Shown here piece by piece: positions 56,887 to 64,000 of a stretch of 64,000 nt of DNA (position 1 is its first letter; each line of letters begins with the position of its first letter). The DNA comes from Betaproteobacteria bacterium. Its GTDB lineage: Bacteria > Pseudomonadota > Gammaproteobacteria > Burkholderiales > SG8-41. The notes under the pieces were generated by a model, which saw only the letters and a list, made by a program, of their open reading frames with translations, was not told the origin of the DNA and searched no databases. The position numbers and the translations under genes are program-made. The stretch covers positions 1 to 64,000 of the forward strand of contig JAQGMI010000055.1 of the NCBI GenBank assembly GCA_028292435.1, written 5' to 3'.

Positions 56887-57903
56887 ATGCAACACCGCAA
56901 TTTATTAGACCACGCACGCATCATTAGCGCACGTGCACTATGTGCCGTCGCAACGTTAACCGCGACCATGCCGGCGCTTTTCGCCGCCGACTGGAAACCG
57001 GTAAACCAGATCGAACTCGTGGTGCCGAATTCGCCGGGCGGCAATAACGATGCGGTCGCGCGCGTGATGCAAAAGCTGATGCAGGACCGTCAGCTCATCC
57101 CCACCGCGGCGGTCGTGTCGAACAAGCCCGCGGGCGGCGGCAGCGCGACGCTAAGTTATCTTGCGCAAAAACCCAACGATGCGCACATTCTCGCCGTCGT
57201 ATCCATCACACAGCAGCTGAATTACATCACCGGGACGCAGGTGCAGCGCTATCGCGACTTCACGCCGCTGGTGACGATGATCGGCGACTTCATCGGCTTC
57301 GCAGTGCGCGCGGATTCGCCGATCACTTCGGGCAAGGATCTGCTCGATCGCCTGAAGAAAGACCCGTCATCGATCGCCGCGGGCATCACCGCGCTCGGCG
57401 GCAACAACCATATTGCGTATGTACTCGCGGCGCGCGCCGCCGGCATCGACACGCGGCGCCTGAAGACGCCGGTGTTTCAATCGTCGGGCGATTCGCTCAC
57501 CGCATTGCTGGGCGGCCATATCGACCTGCACATCGGCAGCGTCGGCCAGATTTCGAAGCAGTTGGAAGCCGGCAAGGTGCGGGTCATCGCGGTTACGTCC
57601 GAGCAACGCCTGACCGGGCCGATGGCCGGCTCGCCGACGTGGAAGGAACAGGGCATCGCCGGCACTTTCAACACGTGGCGCGGCATCTGGGCACCGAAAG
57701 GCCTCACCGCCGAGCAGATTGCGTTCTGGGACAACGCGCTTGAACGCATCTCGCGCGATCCGTTATGGAAAGAGAACCTGGTCGCGAACCAGTGGGAAAG
57801 CGATTTTCGCAATCACCGCGACACGCTCAAGTATCTCGACGCAATGCACGGCGAACTGCGCGACGTGCTGAAAGAGCTCGGGCTCGCGAAAAAACTCGAT
57901 TAA
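56887..57903 (+). CDS. TctC-like periplasmic solute-binding protein
   Basis: This 338-residue protein has a signal peptide core CAVATLTATMPALFAAD, then WKPVNQIELVVPNSPGG. The ligand loop is NSPGGNNDAVAR and DNR is SNKPAGGG. Its C-terminal ELGLAKKLD and middle region (ALLGGHIDLHIGS) closely resemble the binding protein at 42672 (ALLGGHIDLASTP, DLGLAKN), so these form a two-member branch apart from the YPxKP group. CAGGAGGAAACC lies before the ATG. It is divergent from the TauD unit. Confidence 0.93.
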   Translation: MQHRNLLDHARIISARALCAVATLTATMPALFAADWKPVNQIELVVPNSPGGNNDAVARVMQKLMQDRQLIPTAAVVSNKPAGGGSATLSYLAQKPNDAHILAVVSITQQLNYITGTQVQRYRDFTPLVTMIGDFIGFAVRADSPITSGKDLLDRLKKDPSSIAAGITALGGNNHIAYVLAARAAGIDTRRLKTPVFQSSGDSLTALLGGHIDLHIGSVGQISKQLEAGKVRVIAVTSEQRLTGPMAGSPTWKEQGIAGTFNTWRGIWAPKGLTAEQIAFWDNALERISRDPLWKENLVANQWESDFRNHRDTLKYLDAMHGELRDVLKELGLAKKLD

Positions 57904-58064
57904 GCGCATCACGGGCTCGCCGTGGGCGCAGCTGCGCCTTAATTTTAAAGGCTTTTCCGGCTGAAACACTTGCTCACAATTGCTTGCAGACCGCAATGCG
58001 ATTGCGGTGAACAATGGCTGCACGTGGGGACGGTAACTCCCACCACATTGAGAAGGAGACAGCC

Positions 58065-58382
58065 ATGAACATCACTAAAAAACTTATTTCCACCCTGGTT
58101 GCCGGCGCCGCACTCGGCCTCGCTGCACCGGTATTTGCGGACTCGTATCACCACGACCGCGGCTACGAACGGCACTACGACCGTTTCGACCGCCACGTTT
58201 CCCGCGAGCATTACGAGTATCGCGGTTACGCGCGCCGGCCGGTCGTCATCCAGCGTCCGTACTATGCGGCGCGTCCAGTCATCGTCGAACAGCCGGTTTA
58301 TTACAGCCAGCCGGCGCCTGCGATGGGCATGGGCGCAATGATCGGCGCCGCCATCGGCACCATCATCGATAACCAGCGCTAG
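58065..58382 (+). CDS. Small secreted His/Tyr/Arg-rich protein with glycine zipper
   Basis: This 105-residue protein has a signal peptide (MNITKKLISTLVAGAALGLA, then APVFA), a His/Tyr/Arg-rich middle (HHDRGYERHYDRFDRH, REHYEYRGYARRP) with VIQRPYYAARPVIVEQP, and a C-terminal GMGAMIGAAIGTIID that looks like a glycine zipper. The His clusters could bind metal, and the end could insert into a membrane. AGAAGGAGAC lies before the ATG at 58065. The frame open from 58014 is not used. A perfect 11-bp hairpin follows the stop. Confidence 0.8.
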   Translation: MNITKKLISTLVAGAALGLAAPVFADSYHHDRGYERHYDRFDRHVSREHYEYRGYARRPVVIQRPYYAARPVIVEQPVYYSQPAPAMGMGAMIGAAIGTIIDNQR

Positions 58383-58392
58383 TTAGTTTTTT

Positions 58393-58420
58393 GCGGGCGG
58401 CGCGAACCTGCGCCGCCCGC
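58393..58420. terminator. Perfect 11-bp hairpin between convergent genes
   Basis: GCGGGCGGCGC (58393-58403), loop GAACCT, then GCGCCGCCCGC (58410-58420). Six T precede it on the plus strand rather than follow it. The Bug gene's stop codon begins at 58421, directly next to the hairpin, so one structure may end or protect both mRNAs. Confidence 0.7.
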
Positions 58421-59386
58421 TCAATCGACGCGGGCGCCGGTCGCTTTGACGACCTTCGCCCATTTTTCTATTTCAGATGTCATCAGTTCGGCCGCCTGCG
58501 CGGGCGTGCCGGATTTGATCGTCGCGCCGTGCGTTAAAAGGCGCGCCTTCACCGTGCTGTCGTCGAGCGCCCGGTTCAATTCGCTGTTGAGCCGTGCAAT
58601 CACCGCCGGCGGCGTGCGCTCCGGCACCAGCAAACCCCACCACGAACTCGCTTCGAATCCCGGGTAGCCCGACTCGGCAAACGTCGCGAGCTGCGGCGCG
58701 GCTTCCGAGCGCTGGGCGCTGCCGATTGCGATGCCGCGCAGGCGGCCCGAATCGATATGCGGTTTGAGCGACGTGATGTTGTCGGTCACGAGCGGCACGA
58801 AGCCCGCCATCGCATCGACGATGGCCGGACCGGCGCCTTTATACGGAATATGCGTGAGATCTGCTTTCGACACGAGTTTGAAAAGCTCGACGCCAAAGTG
58901 AGACGCGGTGCCGATGCCGGGACTTGCGAAATCGATTTTGCCGGCGCGCGCGCGCGACAGCATGGCGAGTTCTTTGGCATTGCGTGCAGGCAACGACGGA
59001 TGCGCCGCGAGCACGACGGGAATCACGGCAATCAGTCCGACAGAAGCGAAATCCTTGCGCGTGTCGTAGGCGAGCTTTGAATACAGGCTGTGATTGATCG
59101 CCTGCGTCGTGATGGTCTGGATCAGCACCGTGTAGCCATCGGCGGCGGCCGTCGCGGCGAGCCCCGCGGCGAGCGTCGTGCCGGCGCCGCCGCGAAAGTC
59201 GACGATGAACTGCTGCCCGATCAATTCGCCCATGCGCGGCGTGATGCTGCGCGACAGGAATTCACCGGTGCCGCCCGGCGCGAACGGCACGACCATGCGG
59301 ATCGGCTTGGTTGGAAAGTTTTGAGCATTGGCAGACGTTGGGAGCATTGCGAGCAGCGCAGCGCATAGTGCTGTGACCCTGATCAT
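58421..59386 (-). CDS. Bug/TctC-family protein with Glu in the ligand loop
   Basis: This 321-residue protein has a signal peptide MIRVTALCAALLAMLPTSA cut near NAQ, then NFPTKPIRMVVPF. The ligand loop is FAPGGTGEFLSR: the Asp conserved in all other Bug copies here is Glu. DNR is DFRGGAGT, and the hinge strand is IPYKG. GGAGG lies before the ATG. It ends directly at the hairpin of the convergent small secreted protein. No enzyme gene is adjacent. Confidence 0.95.
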   Translation of the reverse strand: MIRVTALCAALLAMLPTSANAQNFPTKPIRMVVPFAPGGTGEFLSRSITPRMGELIGQQFIVDFRGGAGTTLAAGLAATAAADGYTVLIQTITTQAINHSLYSKLAYDTRKDFASVGLIAVIPVVLAAHPSLPARNAKELAMLSRARAGKIDFASPGIGTASHFGVELFKLVSKADLTHIPYKGAGPAIVDAMAGFVPLVTDNITSLKPHIDSGRLRGIAIGSAQRSEAAPQLATFAESGYPGFEASSWWGLLVPERTPPAVIARLNSELNRALDDSTVKARLLTHGATIKSGTPAQAAELMTSEIEKWAKVVKATGARVD

Positions 59387-59564
59387 TTAAAACCTCCTCA
59401 GAAAAAAACCGTGCGTCGCCGCCTTCTGGCGTTGCGGTCGCCGCGTTCGCCATCATAAAGCCGAAATAGCGCTTTCGTCATAGACCCTCAGTCCACTATC
59501 GGCGCAACACCTGCGCGCGTAACCTCGGCAACAGTCAATCGCGCCGGTCTTGAAGGAAGCTGAC

Positions 59565-59771
59565 ATGAACTTTTTATTTGGTTGCGGACAGGTAATCAGC
59601 ATCATTGGTTTGCTGTACGGCGCATACACATCGATCGCTTATGCCTTCCGCATGCGGTCAGGGCATGAAAATGAAGCAGACGCTCAGGCTGAGGCGCCGC
59701 CGCATTCGAGCGTTGGTTACGACGCGCTGACTGGCCACGTATGGATCCGCCGTCATTCCACTGAGCGCTAA
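59565..59771 (+). CDS. Small membrane protein
   Basis: This 68-residue protein has one hydrophobic helix (CGQVISIIGLLYGAYTSIAY) and a hydrophilic C-terminal tail (HENEADAQAEAPPHSSVGYD, ALTGHVWIRRHSTER). It is probably a single-pass inner-membrane protein. AAGGAAGC lies before the ATG at 59565; a TTG at 59550 in the same frame is an alternative. No family is recognised. Confidence 0.55.
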   Translation: MNFLFGCGQVISIIGLLYGAYTSIAYAFRMRSGHENEADAQAEAPPHSSVGYDALTGHVWIRRHSTER

Positions 59772-59841
59772 CGCAAGAGCAGATAGCGACGATTGAGAGA
59801 AACTCCGGCACCGGCATAGAATAGCGCCAGGAGGAATCGCG

Positions 59842-60825
59842 ATGACGATACTGCCTGCACTTTTATTGTTTGCCGGACTCATGGGGGCGGCCGGCGGTCA
59901 GCCGCTGGCGCAAACGGCATATCCAACCAAGCCGATCCGCATCATCGTGCCTTACCCACCTGGCGCCGGCACCGACTTCACCGGGCGCGAGGTCGGCGCC
60001 CTCTTCGCCAAAGCGCTCGGCCAACCGGTCGTCATCGACAATCGCGGTGGCGCGGCCGCCATCATCGGCCACACGCTTGGCGCCAAGGCCGCGCCCGACG
60101 GCTACACGCTGCTACTGGGAACAACGGGCGGACTGGTGTCCGGGCCCGCGCTGATGGGCGCCAGGATTCCCTACGACCCGCTCAAGGACTTCGCGACGAT
60201 CGGGCTGGCGACGTATGTGTTCTATGCGATTGCCGTCACCGGCACGCTGCCGGCGAACAACATCAAGGAATTGATCGAACTTGCGCGCGCCTCGCCGCGT
60301 AAACTGAACGTCGCCTCGCCGGGCGTCGGCACGCCCAACCACATCGGCGCAGCGCAACTCATGACGTTGACCGGCATCGAGCTGGTTCACGTGCCCTACA
60401 AAGGGAGCTCACTCGCCATGACGGATTTGCTCGCGGGCAACGTTCAAGTCATCGTCACCGGCTTGCTGCAGCTGCTGCCGCATCATCAGACCGGCCGCCT
60501 GAAAATTTTGGGCGTCGGCCACAACACGCGAATCAAGGCGTATCCCGACATTCCGGCGATCGCGGAGACCGTGCCGGGCTACTACAACACCGGCTGGTGG
60601 GGCATTGTCGCGCCGGCGCGGACGCCGAAACCGATCGTCGATAAGTTGAATGCAATCATGCGCACGCAGCTCGTGACGTCCGAAGTCTCGCAGCGGTTCG
60701 AAAAGAACGGACTCGAGGTCGCGACGAGCACGCCGCGCGGCTTTCACGAGATGATCGCGAGCGATCTCGAGATGTGGAAGAAGCTGATCAAGGACGCAAA
60801 GATCAGCGTCGACGTGCTGCCGTAA
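59842..60825 (+). CDS. Bug/TctC-family periplasmic solute-binding protein
   Basis: This 327-residue protein has a signal peptide MTILPALLLFAGLMGAAGG cut near LAQ, then AYPTKPIRIIVPY. The loop reads YPPGAGTDFTGR; DNRGGAAAIIG, PDGYTLLLGT, GGLVSGPALMGA and VPYKG follow. It is the close paralogue of the Bug protein at 7251 (shared GPALMGA and PAIAETVPG). CCAGGAGGAATCGCG lies before the ATG. It is convergent with the D-2-hydroxyacid dehydrogenase gene, 21 bp away. Confidence 0.95.
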   Translation: MTILPALLLFAGLMGAAGGQPLAQTAYPTKPIRIIVPYPPGAGTDFTGREVGALFAKALGQPVVIDNRGGAAAIIGHTLGAKAAPDGYTLLLGTTGGLVSGPALMGARIPYDPLKDFATIGLATYVFYAIAVTGTLPANNIKELIELARASPRKLNVASPGVGTPNHIGAAQLMTLTGIELVHVPYKGSSLAMTDLLAGNVQVIVTGLLQLLPHHQTGRLKILGVGHNTRIKAYPDIPAIAETVPGYYNTGWWGIVAPARTPKPIVDKLNAIMRTQLVTSEVSQRFEKNGLEVATSTPRGFHEMIASDLEMWKKLIKDAKISVDVLP

Positions 60826-60846
60826 AACAGCTTACGTGAAGACCGC

Positions 60847-61806
60847 TTACTTCAGCGGCGTCATCGGCTCGCCGGCGAGCCAGTGCTTGATATTCTTCAG
60901 CGCGTTTTCATAAAACATTTTCATATTGTCGTCGACGACGTACCCGACGTGCGGCGTCAGCACCACGTTGTCGAGCCGGCGCAGCGGATGGTCTGACGCG
61001 AGCGGCTCGCTCCAGAACACGTCGAGCCCGGCGCCGCCGATGCGTTTTTCCTTCAAGGCGTCCATCAACGCCTGCTCGTCGATGAGCGGCCCGCGCGACG
61101 TGTTGACGATATATGCCGTCGGCTTCATCCGCGCAATGTCGGCCGCGCCGACGATCCCGCGCGTCGCCGCCGCCAGCACCATATGCACCGAGATGATGTC
61201 GGCCTGGGCAAACAGCGCATCTTTGGATACATGGCGCACGCCGAACTCCGCCGTGCGTTCGGGCGTGAGATTCGGGCTCCATGCAATGACGCTCATGCCG
61301 AATGCCTGGCCGTATTTCGCGACGTACTGGCCGAGCCTGCCGAGCCCAAGCACACCGAGCGTTTTACCGGAGAGCGATTCGGTCATGACCGTCTCCTGCC
61401 AACCGCCGCTGCGCATGGACTTCTCCGACTGAGGCATTTTTTTCGTCAGCGCGAGAATAAGTCCCCACGCGACTTCCGAGGTCGAGCTTTGCGCGTGCTT
61501 CGTCCCTTGCGCGCCCGACAACGCAATTTTACGGCGCTCGCACGCTTTGCTGTCGATGCTCGCATTGCGCGCGCCGGTGCTGACCAGCAGACGCAGATTC
61601 GGCAGCGCATCGATCACCTCCGCCGAAAACCGCGTGCGCTCGCGCATCGCAATGATCACGTCAAATGGCGCGAGTTGCTTGATGACTTCAGCCTGCGACG
61701 GGATGTATTGCGCGAAGGATTTGACTTCGGTACCCGCCGGCAGCGACTTCCAATCCGCGGCATTGAGCGCAATCTGCTGGTAATCATCGAGTATGGCGAT
61801 TTTCAT
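60847..61806 (-). CDS. D-2-hydroxyacid dehydrogenase family protein
   Basis: This 319-residue NAD-dependent enzyme has TLGVLGLGRLGQYVA (nucleotide motif, 149-163), NTSRGPLID with Arg238, DVFWSEPL with Glu267 and TPHVGY with His286, the catalytic trio of the family. It reduces a 2-keto acid to a D-hydroxyacid or the reverse in the cytoplasm. The length is a little short of PGDH-type enzymes, as in the hydroxypyruvate or glyoxylate reductase group. It stands convergent to a Bug gene and on the same strand as two secreted-protein genes further upstream; no operon partner is clear. Confidence 0.94.
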   Translation of the reverse strand: MKIAILDDYQQIALNAADWKSLPAGTEVKSFAQYIPSQAEVIKQLAPFDVIIAMRERTRFSAEVIDALPNLRLLVSTGARNASIDSKACERRKIALSGAQGTKHAQSSTSEVAWGLILALTKKMPQSEKSMRSGGWQETVMTESLSGKTLGVLGLGRLGQYVAKYGQAFGMSVIAWSPNLTPERTAEFGVRHVSKDALFAQADIISVHMVLAAATRGIVGAADIARMKPTAYIVNTSRGPLIDEQALMDALKEKRIGGAGLDVFWSEPLASDHPLRRLDNVVLTPHVGYVVDDNMKMFYENALKNIKHWLAGEPMTPLK

Positions 61807-61902
61807 TTCACGGCCTGCCTTGGAGGTTGTCTTGCGGGGTCATGACTTTATCACCCGGCACGCTTCGATTGGTCGGCTTCGAAAATCAAAGCTGTCGCAA
61901 AA

Positions 61903-61927
61903 TGAAAAACCCCGCTCACGCGGGGCG
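61903..61927 (-). terminator. Rho-independent terminator on the minus strand
   Basis: On the minus strand GCGGGG's complement pair forms CCCCGC, a TGAG/TCAC loop and GCGGGG (61910-61925), followed by TTTTT (61905-61909 on the plus strand are A). The stem and the T-run fit a standard terminator for the gene 61950-62351, which ends 23 bp before it. Confidence 0.85.
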
Positions 61928-61949
61928 TGTGATCAGACCTTGGCGACAT

Positions 61950-62351
61950 CTACTGCCAGGTCGACTTATTGACCGGCGGCGTGATCTCACGTTTCTGGAT
62001 AACGCCCGGCGTGATCTGATACGGCGTAGCGGTTCGCCGCTCGAGCGTACCGCCGCCGCGCAAGCCGCCGCCGCTCAGCGGCGCGTGCTCAGGCGGCGCG
62101 CCGGTCGACAATACCGAGGGCCCTTTTGCATCCAGTGCATTGGCCTGGGTAATTGCGGCGGTGGGATAAACGATGCTGGGCGACGGCTGGCCGTTGCCAT
62201 AGTCGCGCACGCCGTCGAGAAAACGCTCGGTCGACTGCTGCGGAATGACGGGTGGGCTGCCGGGCATGCCTTCGATGCTCGCGGCCCACGTTGCCGCAGC
62301 CGTCAACAAAGCGATTCCTGCTGCAGCATTCAATACCAGCGAAGTTTTCAT
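61950..62351 (-). CDS. Secreted protein of unknown function
   Basis: This 133-residue protein has a signal peptide (MKTSLVLNAAAGIALLTAAA, cut near TWAAS) and a mature part rich in Pro, Ser, Gly and Thr: GMPGSPPVIPQQSTERFLDG, SPSIVYPTAAITQANALDAKG, and GGGLRGGGTLERRTATPYQI. It has no clear domain and may be partly unstructured. CAGGAGCC lies before the ATG, and a good terminator follows. Periplasmic or exported; function unknown. Confidence 0.75.
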   Translation of the reverse strand: MKTSLVLNAAAGIALLTAAATWAASIEGMPGSPPVIPQQSTERFLDGVRDYGNGQPSPSIVYPTAAITQANALDAKGPSVLSTGAPPEHAPLSGGGLRGGGTLERRTATPYQITPGVIQKREITPPVNKSTWQ

Positions 62352-62515
62352 TGCGGCTCCTGCGTCCTGAACGATTGCGCACCCGGTGATATGAGGCGCA
62401 CGTCAACATAAACATTCTAAATTGAAATGGACCGCAGAAAACAGATGCATCGACGATGCGTGTAAAGAATATGCGCACTGGGAGGCACTAATGCACGATC
62501 GCACGCGAGTCGCCG

Positions 62516-63499
62516 CTATTCAGGCTTGATGCCGCCTTCGCGTATCAGTGCGCGAAAGCGCAGATATTCGCCTTGCATCATCCGGGTGAATCCGTCGGGC
62601 GTGCCTTCCGGCGTCGATTCGGCGCCCTGACGCACAAACTGTTCGCGCAGCGCGGCCGTGCGCAATCCGCGCACGATATCGCCGTGCAACTGCTCAACGA
62701 TGCGCCGCGGCGTTCCCTTCGGCGCGACGATGCCGGACCAGCTGTCGAACTGCGCTTCGGGCAGACCCGCTTCCGCAATCGCCGGCACATTCGGCAGCGC
62801 CGGGCTGCGTTGCGGCGTCATCACCGCGAGCGCGCGCATCCGCCCTTCGCGCAGCGGCGGCAGCACCGAAGGCAGTGTGAACACGCCGTAATGCACGCGG
62901 CCCAAGCCCATCTCGACGACGAAGTCATACAAATTTCTGAATGGCACATGGACTGCGGCAATGCCGACAGCCTGCGTAAACACTTCACCGGCAAGATGCG
63001 ACGCCGAGCCGATGCCGAGCGACGCATAATTCAGTTCACCCGGCCGGCCACGCGCGTGCGTGACAAACTCGGGCGCCGTGCGCACCGGCAGCGCGTTGGT
63101 CACGGCGAGCACGTTGGTGATCGACGCCACGTGCGTGACGCCGACGATATCCGCGAGCGCGCTGTATGGCGCGCGGTCCCGCATGAGCTCGGTAATGATG
63201 CGGGTCACATCCACCATGCCGAGCGTATATCCATCGGCGTTCGCTTTGGACACCATGTTGTTGCCGATGAGGCCGCCGGCGCCGGCGCGATTGTCGATGA
63301 CGACGCGCTGCTTATAGAAGGCGCTCAGTTCCTCGCCGAGCGAACGCGCAAAGATATCGCTCGCCGTGCCGGGCGACGATGCGACGATGATGCGAATCGG
63401 CTTGACCGGATATACGGCCAGGGATGGCTCCGGCTCTGCGGCGCGCGAAGTCGCAGCCACGAGCAGTGCCGATGCGATCGATATCAGCAGGCGCAGCAT
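62516..63499 (-). CDS. Divergent Bug/TctC-family protein downstream of a YajD-type gene
   Basis: This 327-residue protein has a signal peptide MLRLLISIASALLVAATSRA then a linker to VYPVKPIRIIVAS. The ligand loop is SSPGTASDIFAR (no GG pair), DNRAGAGGLIG and ADGYTLGMVD follow, and the hinge strand reads VPFRN in place of VPYKG, the only copy that loses that motif. The ATG at 63499 begins two bases after the stop of the HNH gene, so translation is likely coupled. Loss of both conserved binding motifs suggests a different ligand. Confidence 0.92.
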   Translation of the reverse strand: MLRLLISIASALLVAATSRAAEPEPSLAVYPVKPIRIIVASSPGTASDIFARSLGEELSAFYKQRVVIDNRAGAGGLIGNNMVSKANADGYTLGMVDVTRIITELMRDRAPYSALADIVGVTHVASITNVLAVTNALPVRTAPEFVTHARGRPGELNYASLGIGSASHLAGEVFTQAVGIAAVHVPFRNLYDFVVEMGLGRVHYGVFTLPSVLPPLREGRMRALAVMTPQRSPALPNVPAIAEAGLPEAQFDSWSGIVAPKGTPRRIVEQLHGDIVRGLRTAALREQFVRQGAESTPEGTPDGFTRMMQGEYLRFRALIREGGIKPE

Positions 63500-63501
63500 C
63501 C

Positions 63502-63867
63502 CTACGCTTTCTTCTTCGCTTCGAGCAGTGCTTTGAGTTGCTCAAACGGGTTATGCGTCGACACCGGCACTTCGGAACCCGCGTCGGTCCGGCCGGCCAT
63601 GTCCTTCAATTTGGAATGTTCGTGCTCGTGACAGTAAGTGCAGAGCAATTCCCAGTTGCTGCCATCAACCGGATTGTCGTCGTGATTGCCGTTCTTGTGA
63701 TGCACTTCGAGCAACTGCAGGTTGGCGTGCGTGAACGTGCGGGCGCAGCCGCCGCAAACCCACGGATAAAGTTTAAGCGCCTGCGCACGATAACCGGCCG
63801 CACGCTTCGCATCGTCGCGGCGCGCATCGCGCAGCGCCTGATCGAGCCGTTTGCTCATTTCCGCCAT
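63502..63867 (-). CDS. yajD: YajD-type HNH-domain protein
   Basis: This 121-residue protein resembles YajD: YPWVCGGCARTFTHANLQLL, EVHHKNGNHDDNPVDGSNWE, LLCTYCHEHEHSK, and NPFEQLKALLEAKKK near the end. The HNH residues and two CxxC pairs for zinc are present. The function of YajD is not established; the HNH fold is that of a nuclease. The start is the ATG at 63867 (a second ATG is at 63858). It lies two bases before the Bug start, which is an odd pairing. Confidence 0.92.
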   Translation of the reverse strand: MAEMSKRLDQALRDARRDDAKRAAGYRAQALKLYPWVCGGCARTFTHANLQLLEVHHKNGNHDDNPVDGSNWELLCTYCHEHEHSKLKDMAGRTDAGSEVPVSTHNPFEQLKALLEAKKKA

Positions 63868-64000
63868 AGCCTGAAAGCTTCTGCCTCGCCGCGGCCGGCG
63901 TCAAGCGGCGGGCGCGCGGAAAACATGATGACCGCCAGAACGCGCTTGACGGCGCGGCGCCATCTGAAGGAAGCTCTCGGCGAGACACGGCATCATCACT

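Noticed and set aside
1..64000. Search for CRISPR arrays, tRNA and rRNA genes, transposases, integrases and phage or toxin-antitoxin genes
   Set aside because: No repeat-spacer pattern, cloverleaf, rRNA motif or mobile-element protein was seen on either strand.

Overview
The window looks like part of a Betaproteobacterial (Burkholderiales-type) chromosome. GC is fairly high, Shine-Dalgarno (SD) sites are clear, three secreted proteins carry PEP-CTERM anchors, and periplasmic solute-binding proteins of the Bug/TctC family are extraordinarily abundant. I count 16 full-length Bug genes and two decayed Bug tails, but no TctA or TctB membrane subunit. No rRNA, tRNA, CRISPR array, phage or transposase gene was seen. 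The assignment to an organism group is inference from these traits.

Layout. 1-8.2 kb: the start of a class III CoA-transferase, an amidohydrolase, a REC-PAS-GGDEF-EAL protein, a C39-like PEP-CTERM protein and three Bug genes. 8.4-14.9 kb: an ArsR-SRPBCC pair behind a perfect palindrome, hydrolases, a DUF899 protein, and a tightly coupled methyltransferase/dehydrogenase/aminotransferase operon. 14.9-19.3 kb: two PEP-CTERM genes, two Bug genes and a decayed Bug tail. 19.4-28.1 kb: an SDR without the usual catalytic residues, small secreted proteins, a cupin, a second Bug tail, a VOC protein, an M23 peptidase, an atypical alpha/beta hydrolase, an OYE-type reductase, a Bug gene and a lipoprotein. 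28.6-36.9 kb: a TauD oxygenase, a PEP-mutase/Bug pair, a broken PuuD fragment, a MEDS/hybrid-kinase pair, and a GST/Bug/PuuD operon. 37-42.5 kb: a CoA-transferase with rearranged halves, and a four-gene minus-strand operon (dienelactone hydrolase, CoA-transferase, two Bug). 42.7-47 kb: a plus-strand operon (Bug, amidohydrolase, MmgE/PrpD, PRISE-type reductase). 47-53.5 kb: Bug/DadA, PRC-barrel, MFS transporter, enoyl-CoA hydratase. 53.6-56.7 kb: two TauD oxygenases, an HExxH protein and a small secreted protein. 56.9-64 kb: four more Bug genes, a D-2-hydroxyacid dehydrogenase, small secreted or membrane proteins, and a YajD-type HNH protein.

How it fits together. Most Bug genes sit next to, or are translationally coupled to, enzymes of organic-acid or acyl-CoA metabolism. 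The region reads as a set of small catabolic modules, each pairing a periplasmic acid sensor or capture protein with one to three enzymes. Only one conventional DNA-binding regulator (ArsR) is visible, so regulation must mostly come from elsewhere. The best candidates for something undescribed are the 42.7-47 kb operon, the rearranged CoA-transferase at 37.1 kb, the tetrad-less SDR at 19.4 kb, and the oxygenase/HExxH cluster at 54-56.7 kb. Positions 63868-64000 hold no gene I can support.
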